From assembly GCA_020073445.1 (NCBI GenBank), contig JAIQFE010000011.1, positions 1 through 64,000 of the forward strand: DNA of 64,000 bases, given 5' to 3'. The position numbers were made by a program, and so were the translations under genes. The notes below the pieces were generated by a model. It ran no database searches. It saw nothing but the letters and a program-made list of their open reading frames with translations, and had not been told where the DNA came from. Source of the DNA: Terriglobia bacterium. Lineage in GTDB: Bacteria > Acidobacteriota > Terriglobia > Bryobacterales > Bryobacteraceae. The number at the start of each line of letters is the position of its first letter. The stretch's first letter is position 1. Below are positions 52,152-60,613 of the stretch, piece after piece.

Positions 52152-54575
52152 TTAACGGGAGGCGCGCTCCTGCCCATTACCGCTCGATTCCAGCTTCTGA
52201 TTCATCTGGAACGGCTGGCTCTTCACTACTCCAATGACCAGAGAAGAGAACTTGTACTTGTCCTTTTCCGCCGAGTGCACGATGCTGCGCACCAGCGGCA
52301 TATCGTAATATTCCGTGCCGCGGCCCAGCGAGTAGATCAGCAGCTTCTCGGTGACCACCCGCACGAACTGCGGTGAGTACTTGACCAATGCTCCGCGCAA
52401 GTCATTGATACCGTTCAGCTTGGTACCGTCCACCAGCACCCCCGCGGCGTTGATCGGGGTCCCGTCGTCCAGCGCGCGGAATTGTCCGATTCCGTCGAAG
52501 TTCTCGAGCGTCAACCCGATGGGATCCATGATCTTGTGGCAGCTGAAGCAGGGCTCCGACTTGCGGTGCATTTCCATCTGATCGCGCATCGTGGGCTTCA
52601 TGCCCCCATGGGTGTTGTTACCGGGCACGAGATTGACCTCTACGTTCGGCGGCGGCGCGGGAGGATCCACACCCAGGAAGATCTGCAGAGTGAACTTGCC
52701 CCGGTTCACAGGCGAAGTCCGGTTGGGGACTGAGGACACCGTGAGGAAGGAAGCCTTGCCGATCAACCCGCGGCGAATATCGAATGCGGGCGGCAGCTCC
52801 ACTCGGCGGAAATTGCTCCCGTAGATACCGGGGATTCCGTAGTGTGTGGCCAGCCGCTCATTCAGGAACGTGTAGTTGGCATCCAGAAGATCCGTCACCG
52901 GGCGGTCTTCCTGAACCACGCTGTTCACGAACAGTTCGGTTTCCTTGCGCATGGCCTGGCGCAGAACGTCGTCGAAGTCGGGATACTCCGAGGGCACCGG
53001 AGTCTGCGACTGCAGGGCACGCAGGCTGAGCCACTGCCCTGCGAAATTCTGAACCAATTGCGAGGAGCGCGGATCCTTGAGCATGCGGCGGACCTGCTGT
53101 TCCAGAACCGTGTTGTCGTGCAGCTTGTTCTGGCTGGCCAGGGTTAGCAGCTCGTCGTCGGGGATGCTGCTCCAGATGAAGAACGACAAGCGCGAGGCCA
53201 GCTCGAGATCGCTGATCCGGTAGGTCTGGCCGGCGGCGAGAGTGGCCGGCTCCGCTTCGCGGCGGAACACGAACTCGGGATCGGCCAGGATGCGGCGAAG
53301 CGCCATTTCGATCCCGTTATCGAACGTCCCGGCATTGCGTCCGCGCTGGTAGAAGCCCATCAGGATTTCGGTATCGGCGTCCTTCAGCGGGCGGCGATAC
53401 GCCTTGCGAGCCAGAGCGGTGATGATCCGCCGCGCACAGGCCGTTTCCTGGCCCGTGCTGGCCGGCTTACATACGAAAATTTTGCGGCGGGCGGCTGTAT
53501 CGGTCGCACCCTTGGCATCGTAGGGGCCGTCGATCACGAACTTGCCGACGTGCGGGAAGAAGCGGTATCCAGGAAGTCCGCCGGTTTCGATGGTGCTGCG
53601 CAGGAAGTGCTCGTTCAGGTCGGTTCCCGGCGCGTAATTCGTCGCCAGGAACGTGACCACCACGGTGTGGCGTCCAGCCTTGGCCGGGAACTTGAAATCG
53701 TACGTGCCGTCGCCGCGCTCGCGATCCTTGTCCCACTCGAAGACATGCAGGCGTTCGCCATCGAGAAGCACTTCCAGCTTTTCGCCGGGGATTTCACCGA
53801 ACGGGTTGGTGTTGCCCATGTTGCCCTTGCTGATGGGCGTGACCTTGATGCTGTATTCGCCGTCGGCCGGGAACTCGTGCTGCGCGATCATGCCGCCGCG
53901 GGTTCCGAAGGGCATTCCCTCGACGTGATAGTCCTGATCGGTGTCTTCCGCTACCCGAAACGTCGTCTGCGTGGGGGTGCTCACGTCGCCTAGCGCCAGG
54001 CGGCTGATCTTTCCGGCGGCGGACACATAGCCTTCCAGAAGGGTCGGGGAGATGCCTAGCGCGCCCGCCACGTTATCGAAGCCACGGGTGGAATCGTCGG
54101 AGGGCAGGAACTTGGTGGCGTCGATCTGGATGTCCAGAAGATCCCGGATCGCATTCGCGTACTCGGTGCGGTTCATGCGGTGCAGGCCGGGGGGCGGGAT
54201 ATGGAGCTTGGCCGTGCGGTCTAACTCGTTCTCCATGAATACGATGGCGGATTCGAGGACCTCCGGTTTCGGCCGCGGCATGCCCGAAGGCGGCATCATG
54301 CCGGCGCGAAGCTTGCGGACCACCTTCTCGAACGTCTCCGGGTTGTTCTCCACGTGCGCGGGATCGAGTTGATCGAGCGTGAGTCGCAGGGCCGATTCCA
54401 CGCCACGCGTTTTCGCGGCCTGGTTGTGACACCCGTAGCAGTACTGGCTAAAGAAGGTCTTTTCCGCCTCAGCCGACGTGATCGTCGCGGGGGCGGCTGG
54501 CTTCGTAGCCTGGCCCGACATCCCAATGACGCCCAGTACGACGGCAGCGCAGCCTACCAGGATTTTTGTTCGCAT
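52152..54575 (-). CDS. DUF1587/1592/1588/1585 multi-domain di-haem protein
   Basis: An 807-residue exported protein with a signal peptide. In order it has an N-terminal cytochrome-like segment with CYGCHNQAAKTRG (about residue 46), DUF1587 (GLHRMNRTEYANAIRDLL), a carbohydrate-binding-type region (about 200-340, GRHTVVVTFLATNYAPG), DUF1595 and DUF1592 (ISDLELASRLSFFIWSSIPD, QNFAGQWLSLRAL), DUF1588 (RRGLIGKASFLTVSS), a second CFSCHKIMDPIGL haem segment near 690, and DUF1585 at the C-terminus (VRVVTEKLLIYSLGRG). It is probably periplasmic and redox-active, but its substrate is unknown; polymer breakdown is often suggested. It lies upstream of DUF1552. Confidence 0.9.
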   Translation of the reverse strand: MRTKILVGCAAVVLGVIGMSGQATKPAAPATITSAEAEKTFFSQYCYGCHNQAAKTRGVESALRLTLDQLDPAHVENNPETFEKVVRKLRAGMMPPSGMPRPKPEVLESAIVFMENELDRTAKLHIPPPGLHRMNRTEYANAIRDLLDIQIDATKFLPSDDSTRGFDNVAGALGISPTLLEGYVSAAGKISRLALGDVSTPTQTTFRVAEDTDQDYHVEGMPFGTRGGMIAQHEFPADGEYSIKVTPISKGNMGNTNPFGEIPGEKLEVLLDGERLHVFEWDKDRERGDGTYDFKFPAKAGRHTVVVTFLATNYAPGTDLNEHFLRSTIETGGLPGYRFFPHVGKFVIDGPYDAKGATDTAARRKIFVCKPASTGQETACARRIITALARKAYRRPLKDADTEILMGFYQRGRNAGTFDNGIEMALRRILADPEFVFRREAEPATLAAGQTYRISDLELASRLSFFIWSSIPDDELLTLASQNKLHDNTVLEQQVRRMLKDPRSSQLVQNFAGQWLSLRALQSQTPVPSEYPDFDDVLRQAMRKETELFVNSVVQEDRPVTDLLDANYTFLNERLATHYGIPGIYGSNFRRVELPPAFDIRRGLIGKASFLTVSSVPNRTSPVNRGKFTLQIFLGVDPPAPPPNVEVNLVPGNNTHGGMKPTMRDQMEMHRKSEPCFSCHKIMDPIGLTLENFDGIGQFRALDDGTPINAAGVLVDGTKLNGINDLRGALVKYSPQFVRVVTEKLLIYSLGRGTEYYDMPLVRSIVHSAEKDKYKFSSLVIGVVKSQPFQMNQKLESSGNGQERASR

Positions 54576-54995
54576 GATTTCTTTAACCCTTCAATAAATC
54601 GCGACGTAACTTGCACCAGAACTATGACGTTGCAGGCTACTCAAAACTTCCCTGAGATTAGGGCAACGGTTCGTGTTCCGCGTCTGCCCTCAGTATACAC
54701 CAACTTGTTGAAAATGTGGGGCCTACTCGGTACTAGCCGCTCGGTAAGCATAGCACTGGAAACCAAAGTATCCATAGCACTCGGCGTGCCGGAAGGTTCT
54801 CAGGTTACAGATCAACAGATTAGCGTCCAACCCGGCGGTACCAATCGTGTCCTTGGGGGATTTCGCCTGGGATCAGTGCGCCATTTGGCGCGCTAGAGTT
54901 GAGACCTCGCAGACTCCTGCGAAGGTCGCGAAGACTTCTGCGAAGATATGGAAGGGATTAGCAAGGTGGCGCGTCGAATGCGTATATAGAATCGT
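54576..54995. promoter_or_regulatory. 420-bp divergent region with tandem direct repeat
   Basis: No gene is seen between the divergent DUF1592 and mono-haem genes. The notable feature is AGACTCCTGCGAAG (54911-54924) followed by AGACTTCTGCGAAG (54932-54945): 13 of 14 positions match and the period is 21 bp, two helical turns, as for tandem operator sites. TATATA at 54983-54988 is a possible -10 box only 8 nt before the next ATG. Confidence 0.4.
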
Positions 54996-56276
54996 ATGTG
55001 GACTGGACGATCTTTGACTGCGCGATGGCTGGTTTTGGGATGTGCCGTGGCTGGCTGGGCTACCGGGCAAGGGGTCGGCGAAACCTCGATGCTTCCCATC
55101 GATCACCCAGCGATTCAATACGATACGCGGCCCCTGGATGATCGGATCACGCGCCTCGGACGCGATCTGATTGAGGGGAAAGTTCACCTGAAAACCGGCG
55201 AGGACGGGTATCTCTCGAGTCTGCTTCAGGCACTGAGGGTGAATCCCGATTCCCAGACCCTGGTGTTTTCGAAAACCAGCTTCCAGGCGGCCCGGATCGA
55301 ACCGCGGAATCCGCGGGCTCTGTATTTCAACGATGACGTCATGGTTGGACACGTCCGAGGCAGCGACCTGCTGGAGGTGGCGGCGCTCGACCCCAAGGAG
55401 GGCATGGTTTTTTACAGTTTCAACGGCGCGTCCGATCCCCCGAGCTTCGATCGCCGGGATGCCTGTCTGCAGTGCCACCTCAGTCCCGGCACGTTGGGCG
55501 TGCCCGGGCTGCTGATCGCTTCCTCCTACACCGACGCATCCGGGATGCCCGCATTCCGCGGCGCGCAGCGCATGACCGACCATCGCACCCCCTTCCAGGA
55601 CCGCTGGGGTGGTTGGTACGTCACCGGGACGCACGCGGACATGCGCCACATCGGGAACGCGGTAGGGCACGATTCGGCTCATCCCGAGCTGCTGGACCTG
55701 CATGATAGCCAGAACCTCACGAGCCTGGCGAAGAAATTCGATTCCACCGGCTACCTCAGTGGATTGAGCGATATCGTGGCTCTCATGACGCTGGAACATC
55801 AGACTCGCATGACCAATCTGATGATTCGAACGGGCTGGGAAGCCCGCATGGCAGAAACGCCCGGAGTGGATCCGTCTATCAAGACGCAGCTCGACACCGA
55901 TCTCGAGTCGCTGGTGACGTATATGCTGTTTGCCGACGAGGCGACGCTCCGTGGACCGGTGGTCGGCGTCTCGACGTTTACCAAGACCTTTGCCGCACGT
56001 GGACCGCGCGACCATCAGGGCCGCTCCTTGCGGGATTTTGATTTGCAGCACCGGATGTTCCGCTATCCCTTGAGCTACATGATTTACAGCGAGACGTTCG
56101 ACGCTATTCCGAATCAGGTGAAGGATCGTATCTACCGGCGCCTCTACGATGTCCTTAGCGGAAGCGACCAGAGCGACAAGTTCAAGCGCTTATCCGCGGA
56201 CGATCGCCGGGCGGTGTTGGAAATCCTGCGGGAGACTAAATCGGGGCTGCCCGAGTATTTCAAGACTGGCGCTTGA
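54996..56276 (+). CDS. Exported mono-haem protein of unknown function
   Basis: A 426-residue protein with a signal peptide (LTARWLVLGCAVAGWATG). It has a single c-type haem motif ACLQCHLSPGTLGVPG at 157-161, set within conserved-looking surroundings: RALYFNDDVMVGHVRG, GMVFYSFNG, and WGGWYVTGTHADMRHIGN. The C-terminal third is helical. Proteins of this build occur in Acidobacteriota and Planctomycetota without known function. The large, well-ordered part around one haem suggests an enzyme or sensor rather than a plain electron carrier. It transcribes away from the DUF1592 gene and might share regulation through the direct repeats upstream. Confidence 0.75.
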   Translation: MWTGRSLTARWLVLGCAVAGWATGQGVGETSMLPIDHPAIQYDTRPLDDRITRLGRDLIEGKVHLKTGEDGYLSSLLQALRVNPDSQTLVFSKTSFQAARIEPRNPRALYFNDDVMVGHVRGSDLLEVAALDPKEGMVFYSFNGASDPPSFDRRDACLQCHLSPGTLGVPGLLIASSYTDASGMPAFRGAQRMTDHRTPFQDRWGGWYVTGTHADMRHIGNAVGHDSAHPELLDLHDSQNLTSLAKKFDSTGYLSGLSDIVALMTLEHQTRMTNLMIRTGWEARMAETPGVDPSIKTQLDTDLESLVTYMLFADEATLRGPVVGVSTFTKTFAARGPRDHQGRSLRDFDLQHRMFRYPLSYMIYSETFDAIPNQVKDRIYRRLYDVLSGSDQSDKFKRLSADDRRAVLEILRETKSGLPEYFKTGA

Positions 56277-56330
56277 ACGGCGGCCACCGGGAATGGGTGA
56301 CCACCGTCCAGGCTTGCGGGCGAAACGCTA

Positions 56331-57926
56331 TTAGTGGCTCCCGTGCTCCGAATCTTCGTGATCTGATTCGTGCGGCGAGACCACGACTCCACTCGAAGGA
56401 TCCAGAATCAGGCGCGGCGGACCATCGCCCCTCTTAGAGAAGTCGAACATCGGAAGAAGCGAACCTGCAAGCTCGTCCGTTGAAGAATTGCCGATTCGGC
56501 CGAGGTTCCAGTTGTCTTCGATAAACCGCAGGATCGAAGACTGGTCCGTAACGCTGTGGTCCACGAAGTTCTGCTTCGCGAACGGAGAGATCACCAGCAG
56601 GGGCAGGCGCGGCCCGTATCCGCAGCGATCTGGAAACGGCGCGGTGCCGCCATCGCCGCACATGCCGGCGCCGGTCAGAAAGTCGTTCGCGACGTCACTG
56701 GACTGGTTGACGATCGGTCCCATCACGTGGTCGTAGAACCCATCGGAGTCGTCGTAGGAGATGATGATCGCCGTGGAGTTCCAAAAAGGCGACTTCATGA
56801 TCTCGTTGATCGTGTTCACCAGGAAAGTCTGCTCGTCGATGGGGTCGGAGTATCCGGCATGCCCATCCTGGTACGCAGCAGCCTTAAGGTAACTCACCGC
56901 GGGCATGTTGCCGGCATGCAAGGCATTGAAGAAATCGGTCAAGTCATATTGATGGTTGGCCTGATCGCTGTGTCCGATTTTGGCGACCGAAGTCGGCGGC
57001 AGATGGTGCGGATTCGAGGTCTGCGGATAATACTGGAATCCCGCGTGGTGCGGGATGTAGTCTGTGCCGGCCGAAGCGCCTGACACGTTATTGTGCGAAG
57101 TGGCGCATGTAGCCTTGCCCGCGGTAACGGAACTGGGCTTGAAGCCGCCCTGGAACCATCCCCACGTCAATCCCTTCGCGTTGAGCAGATCGCCGACGTT
57201 CGTGCCGGACATGGTGATGAGAGTCTTGGTCGGGATGGTGCAGTCATCCAGCGCGACGGACGGCCGGGGATCGCCGATCACCGACGAATTGGACACATTG
57301 CCGGCGGGATTTCCGGAGGTCACGGTTGCCCCGTGCGTCTGGCCGGCGATGAGATTCAATACGCCCGGAGTGGAGGGACCGAAGGTGGTGCCGAACGAAT
57401 TGTCACTCATCGCAAAGTGCTGAGCGTAATTCCAGAGCGCGGTAACGGTGTTGCCATCGTAGTAACTCATCACGATGCCCTTCCCCTTGCCGGCTACGTC
57501 GCAACTTGCGCTGGTCGAGCCGACAGACTCGACGAACTTGTTCATCAGTCCCGAGTTGAAGGCTTTTTGCTCATCGTTGTAGTTGTGGTCCTGATCGCAG
57601 GTCACCGCTTGCTGCCGCGTTAGCCGGAAAGGCTGAACCGAATTGGGGTTATGCGTGAGCAGCGAGCCGTTAAACCCATTGACCGACGGCGTGCCCGGCA
57701 GGGCGTGAAATGCCGGCTCGGAAGCCGAGTTATTCGCCGCCACGGGATAGGTGGCGAAGTAATGATCGAAAGACACGTTTTCCTGGAAGATGACGACGGC
57801 ATGCTGAATCGGCGTGGCCGGATCGGCGGCATGCGCCAGCGGCACGACAGCCGATAATCCGGCGAGCCAAACGGGAAGCGCGAAGGCCAACTTCCGGTGG
57901 CGAATACAGAACGAGTCTTGGGACAT
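56331..57926 (-). CDS. Exported phosphoesterase (acid phosphatase/phospholipase C-like)
   Basis: A 531-residue protein of the phosphoesterase family (alkaline-phosphatase fold, AcpA/PLC type). Signal peptide LAFALPVWLAGLSAVVPLAHA. Key parts are HAVVIFQENVSFDHYFATYP with the metal Glu/Asn, YDGNTVTALWNYAQHFAMSD, TFGPSTPGVLNLIAGQ, and the metal block ISYDDSDGFYDHVMGPI; SPFAKQNFVDHSVTDQSSIL follows with the last His/Asp. It would hydrolyse phosphate esters outside the membrane, perhaps phospholipids. ATG 57926 is preceded by GAGG at 7 nt; the frame continues upstream without a ribosome site. The tail is His/Glu/Asp-rich. The 177 bp before the gene hold nothing recognisable. Confidence 0.85.
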   Translation of the reverse strand: MSQDSFCIRHRKLAFALPVWLAGLSAVVPLAHAADPATPIQHAVVIFQENVSFDHYFATYPVAANNSASEPAFHALPGTPSVNGFNGSLLTHNPNSVQPFRLTRQQAVTCDQDHNYNDEQKAFNSGLMNKFVESVGSTSASCDVAGKGKGIVMSYYDGNTVTALWNYAQHFAMSDNSFGTTFGPSTPGVLNLIAGQTHGATVTSGNPAGNVSNSSVIGDPRPSVALDDCTIPTKTLITMSGTNVGDLLNAKGLTWGWFQGGFKPSSVTAGKATCATSHNNVSGASAGTDYIPHHAGFQYYPQTSNPHHLPPTSVAKIGHSDQANHQYDLTDFFNALHAGNMPAVSYLKAAAYQDGHAGYSDPIDEQTFLVNTINEIMKSPFWNSTAIIISYDDSDGFYDHVMGPIVNQSSDVANDFLTGAGMCGDGGTAPFPDRCGYGPRLPLLVISPFAKQNFVDHSVTDQSSILRFIEDNWNLGRIGNSSTDELAGSLLPMFDFSKRGDGPPRLILDPSSGVVVSPHESDHEDSEHGSH

Positions 57927-58103
57927 AAATATCCTCAGGTATCCTTTCTTTTCTTGAACGCGGCATAGTCCGGCTGTGGTTCGCCGTGCCGGATTTAACA
58001 TCTCATTGGCCGGTTACGGGACGTTGACGTGCAGGTTAAAAAATCGTCGAAGAAGTAAACAGTGAAGCTCTCGAAGCTCGGCGCGACAAGTGCGGAAGGG
58101 CTT

Positions 58104-58949
58104 CTAGGACCAGGGGCTGATTTCTTGCAGGAATGAGCCCACGCCTTTCGGGAATGTGGAGCCGGTTCGCCGATTCGCCCGGCGCCACGCTTCCCAAATA
58201 TTTCCCGCGAGCACTCCCGCCAGCAGGTAATAAACCACGCCCGCCCATTCGAAAAACGCAAAGCTGACCACGGCGACAATCAGGCCGCACACGATCTGGT
58301 CGGGATACTTCGCGGGCGACGTCGGCGGATCGGTCAGGATGATGAACGCGAAGTATAGCGCCGCCTCTGCGTCGGGAGTCCGGAATATTTCGGCCACCGC
58401 GAGCGGATTGCTGACGAAGGCCGTCACCGTGAACAGCAGGAAGTAGGCTCCCAGGAACGTCAGCACCAGAGGCAGCTTGTTGACCCTATCGGTGATGAAC
58501 ACGCCCGCCGCGAGCAGAATTACTTTCGCCACCGGCGCAACGTCGGTCAGCGCGCCCCACCAGCTCTGGCCGGTGTGGAAAACGAAGTAGCTAGCGACAA
58601 TAGCCAGTGCCGCAGGATTGAACACGTTCGCCGACCGGGTCCGGAAGAGATACTTGCTGAGAACCGCCGCCACCGAAGTGATGGTGGTGACGTACCAGGG
58701 CTCCTGCGCCCGCAGCACCATCGCCACGATCATGGCGGTGAGCACGGCCCCGCTGGGAAACTCCCAGACTTTCTTTCTTGCTCGAAGAATCAGCAAGTCC
58801 ACCAGGCCGGCGGCCACGGTCGCGCTCGCCAGTCCGGCCCCGACCATGCGGAAACCCTGCCCCGGCGCCGCCATCGCGATGAGGATCACAAGAATGATCG
58901 TCACCAGGCCCTTGGGCGTTTTGAAGAAGTTCCTGATCTTACGCAGCAC
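58104..58949 (-). CDS. RnfD/NqrB-family membrane protein
   Basis: A 281-residue membrane protein with about eight helices. Family landmarks are EFPSGAVLTAMIVAMVL, SKYLFRTRSANVFNPAALAI, the FIILTDPPTSPAKYPDQI segment (equivalent to the D-P-x-T-x-P block of RnfD/NqrB) and FFEWAGVVYYLLAGVLAGN. No S/T-G-A-T flavinylation site is visible, so it may lack covalent FMN. The other Rnf or Nqr subunits (A, B, C, E) are absent here. It overlaps the ApbE gene by 11 nt and is the last gene of the FMN-binding/ApbE/RnfD-like operon, so it probably passes electrons across the membrane to the flavinylated partner. Confidence 0.85.
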   Translation of the reverse strand: MLRKIRNFFKTPKGLVTIILVILIAMAAPGQGFRMVGAGLASATVAAGLVDLLILRARKKVWEFPSGAVLTAMIVAMVLRAQEPWYVTTITSVAAVLSKYLFRTRSANVFNPAALAIVASYFVFHTGQSWWGALTDVAPVAKVILLAAGVFITDRVNKLPLVLTFLGAYFLLFTVTAFVSNPLAVAEIFRTPDAEAALYFAFIILTDPPTSPAKYPDQIVCGLIVAVVSFAFFEWAGVVYYLLAGVLAGNIWEAWRRANRRTGSTFPKGVGSFLQEISPWS

Positions 58950-59832
58950 GGCACAGGCCTCTGGTTTCGTAGCGTTTCAGGTCCGGAGTGACGATCAAAC
59001 CCTCCACGCCGAGCCGCGTAAGAAACGGAATGCCTTCTTCGGGGCCGAGCACAAACGCGGCGGTGGCGAGAGCGTCCGCGAGCATGGCGCTGGGAGCAAC
59101 TACCGTCGCGCTGGCTACCCTATCGGACGTTGTCTTGGTGCGCGGATCGAGAATGTGGGTCCGCCGTTCATAATCGCCGGAGGTGCACACGGCCTGGTTC
59201 GAAACGCGCAAGCTGTCGATCAGCGCCTGATCTTGCTCGTCAACAGGACGTGGGTGGCGGATCCCGATAGTCCACGATACGCCCTGCGGGTTCGATCCGC
59301 CCAGATACAGGTCGCCGCCGGCATCGATGGCGAAATTCTCAAACGGTTCCAGCTCGCGCGCGGCCGTATCGACGGCGAGTCCCTTGGCCACGCCGCCGAG
59401 GTCGAGCGTCAGAGGGCGAAGCAGCGTGATGGTCTTTCGATCCGGATCGAGTTCCACGTCCCGATAGCTGACGTCGTTATCGGGCGTAATTGTGGTGTGG
59501 ACGATTTCGCCGGTGCGGTGCTCGCGGTTGAATCCGCGCGCTTCCATGCGGTGGCCGACAGTCGGGTCGAAGGCGCCGACGCTCTCGTCCGCGACCATCA
59601 ACGCGAACCGCACAGCTTCGTAGAGGATTGCGCTCGCGGGAACCGGCATGCCGGCCCGTGCCGTAAGTTGCATCAGTTCACTCTGCGGGCTGAACCGAGT
59701 GCAGCGTGCCTCGATCTCGTGAAACCATCCGAAGGCGCGGTCGATTGCTGGATCAACTTCAGGGTCAAGGCGCACGACGTGAATGGTGACAAGTGTCCCC
59801 ATCACCGCCTCGGTTCGGACGCGACCAATCAC
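58939..59832 (-). CDS. apbE: FAD:protein FMN transferase (ApbE)
   Basis: A 297-residue ApbE. It has an opening MGTLVTIHV, GAFDPTVGHRMEARGF, LDLGGVAKGLAVD, the AIDAGGDLYLGG motif, HILDPRT, and the metal/flavin end PSAMLADALATAAFVLG, all conserved. It attaches FMN to a Thr in target proteins, and the target is probably the FMN-binding protein encoded just upstream, since the genes overlap by 4 nt (ATGA, 59829-59832). No signal peptide or lipobox can be seen at this start, whereas typical ApbE enzymes are exported, so either the start is wrong or this enzyme acts before export. Confidence 0.92.
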   Translation of the reverse strand: MIGRVRTEAVMGTLVTIHVVRLDPEVDPAIDRAFGWFHEIEARCTRFSPQSELMQLTARAGMPVPASAILYEAVRFALMVADESVGAFDPTVGHRMEARGFNREHRTGEIVHTTITPDNDVSYRDVELDPDRKTITLLRPLTLDLGGVAKGLAVDTAARELEPFENFAIDAGGDLYLGGSNPQGVSWTIGIRHPRPVDEQDQALIDSLRVSNQAVCTSGDYERRTHILDPRTKTTSDRVASATVVAPSAMLADALATAAFVLGPEEGIPFLTRLGVEGLIVTPDLKRYETRGLCRAA

Positions 59833-60581
59833 TTGGCCTTGCTGAGCGCTTCGAAGACTGCTCCGTAGAAAGCGTCCGCACTTTCGGTCGCGCCGGAGAC
59901 GTAATCGACCTCGGGACTTTGGCGCTGGGCCACCTGCGGGATGATTCTATCGATCACGTCGCAGGAATAGCGCGTCCGGCATTGCGTGATGTTTGCAGAC
60001 AGGATGCGCCCGCCCTCGATCACGACTGCCGCCTCGATATTGCCGTGGCGGGAATAGCCCCATCCCGTGTAGGTCCCGTCTTTCCACGCCGGCTTGGCCG
60101 GAACAGTAGAAGGAGAGGGAGAAGGAGAAGGTGCAGGCGCAGGAACGGGCAGTACGGCAGGAGTCGGCGCGATCGCGACGGCCGGCGCAGCGGTCACAAC
60201 TTGTGCCGGCGGAGGTGGCGGCTCGGGCGTCTCGATGTGAGCCGGCTCCGCAACGCTGGCCGGAACGTCGACTTTCTTTTCTCCTTGTCCCGGTACCCGC
60301 GCCGTCTCAACTTTCGCGCTCGGGACTACATTTCGAGTTCGCTCAGCGGCGGGTGGCAGGAACCGGTCGGGAAGTGGCGCGGTCGATGGACGCGCAGGGC
60401 CTTGAAATACGACTCGTTCGCGCGCGGGAACCGCTGCCCTTCGCTCGGCCACTTGCGCCGCAAGCCGATTGGCCGCGGACTGGGTGCGGGCATACCCAGC
60501 GGTGTACACCGCTAGCACAGCCGCAAAACTGCCGGCCACCAGCTTGCTCCCGACTTTGCTGTTCGAGCCGCCCTGCGCCAT
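59829..60581 (-). CDS. Anchored FMN-binding-domain protein (RnfG/NqrC-like C-terminus)
   Basis: A 250-residue protein: one N-terminal membrane helix (KLVAGSFAAVLAVYTAGYA), a helical stretch, a long Pro/Ala/Val-rich linker (about 115-165) and a C-terminal FMN_bind domain with DGTYTGWGYSRHGNIEAAVV and the flavinylation motif VSGATESADAF, where Thr232 is the predicted FMN site. It should present an FMN in the periplasm at the end of a flexible tether. It is first in a three-gene operon with ApbE and an RnfD-like protein, a complete small set for making and reducing a covalent extracytoplasmic flavoprotein. Confidence 0.88.
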   Translation of the reverse strand: MAQGGSNSKVGSKLVAGSFAAVLAVYTAGYARTQSAANRLAAQVAERRAAVPARERVVFQGPARPSTAPLPDRFLPPAAERTRNVVPSAKVETARVPGQGEKKVDVPASVAEPAHIETPEPPPPPAQVVTAAPAVAIAPTPAVLPVPAPAPSPSPSPSTVPAKPAWKDGTYTGWGYSRHGNIEAAVVIEGGRILSANITQCRTRYSCDVIDRIIPQVAQRQSPEVDYVSGATESADAFYGAVFEALSKAK

Positions 60582-60613
60582 TGCACAATTATAGACAAGG
60601 GCGCGAGGTGTTT

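Noticed and set aside
54354-54896. 180-codon rightward frame reaching into the divergent intergenic region
   Set aside because: Its first part is antisense to the DUF1592 gene and the rest has no codon bias, signal or motif.
60131-60613. 161-codon N-terminal extension of the quinone oxidoreductase frame
   Set aside because: It is antisense to the FMN-binding protein; the MDR domain begins at ATG 60614 with a ribosome site.
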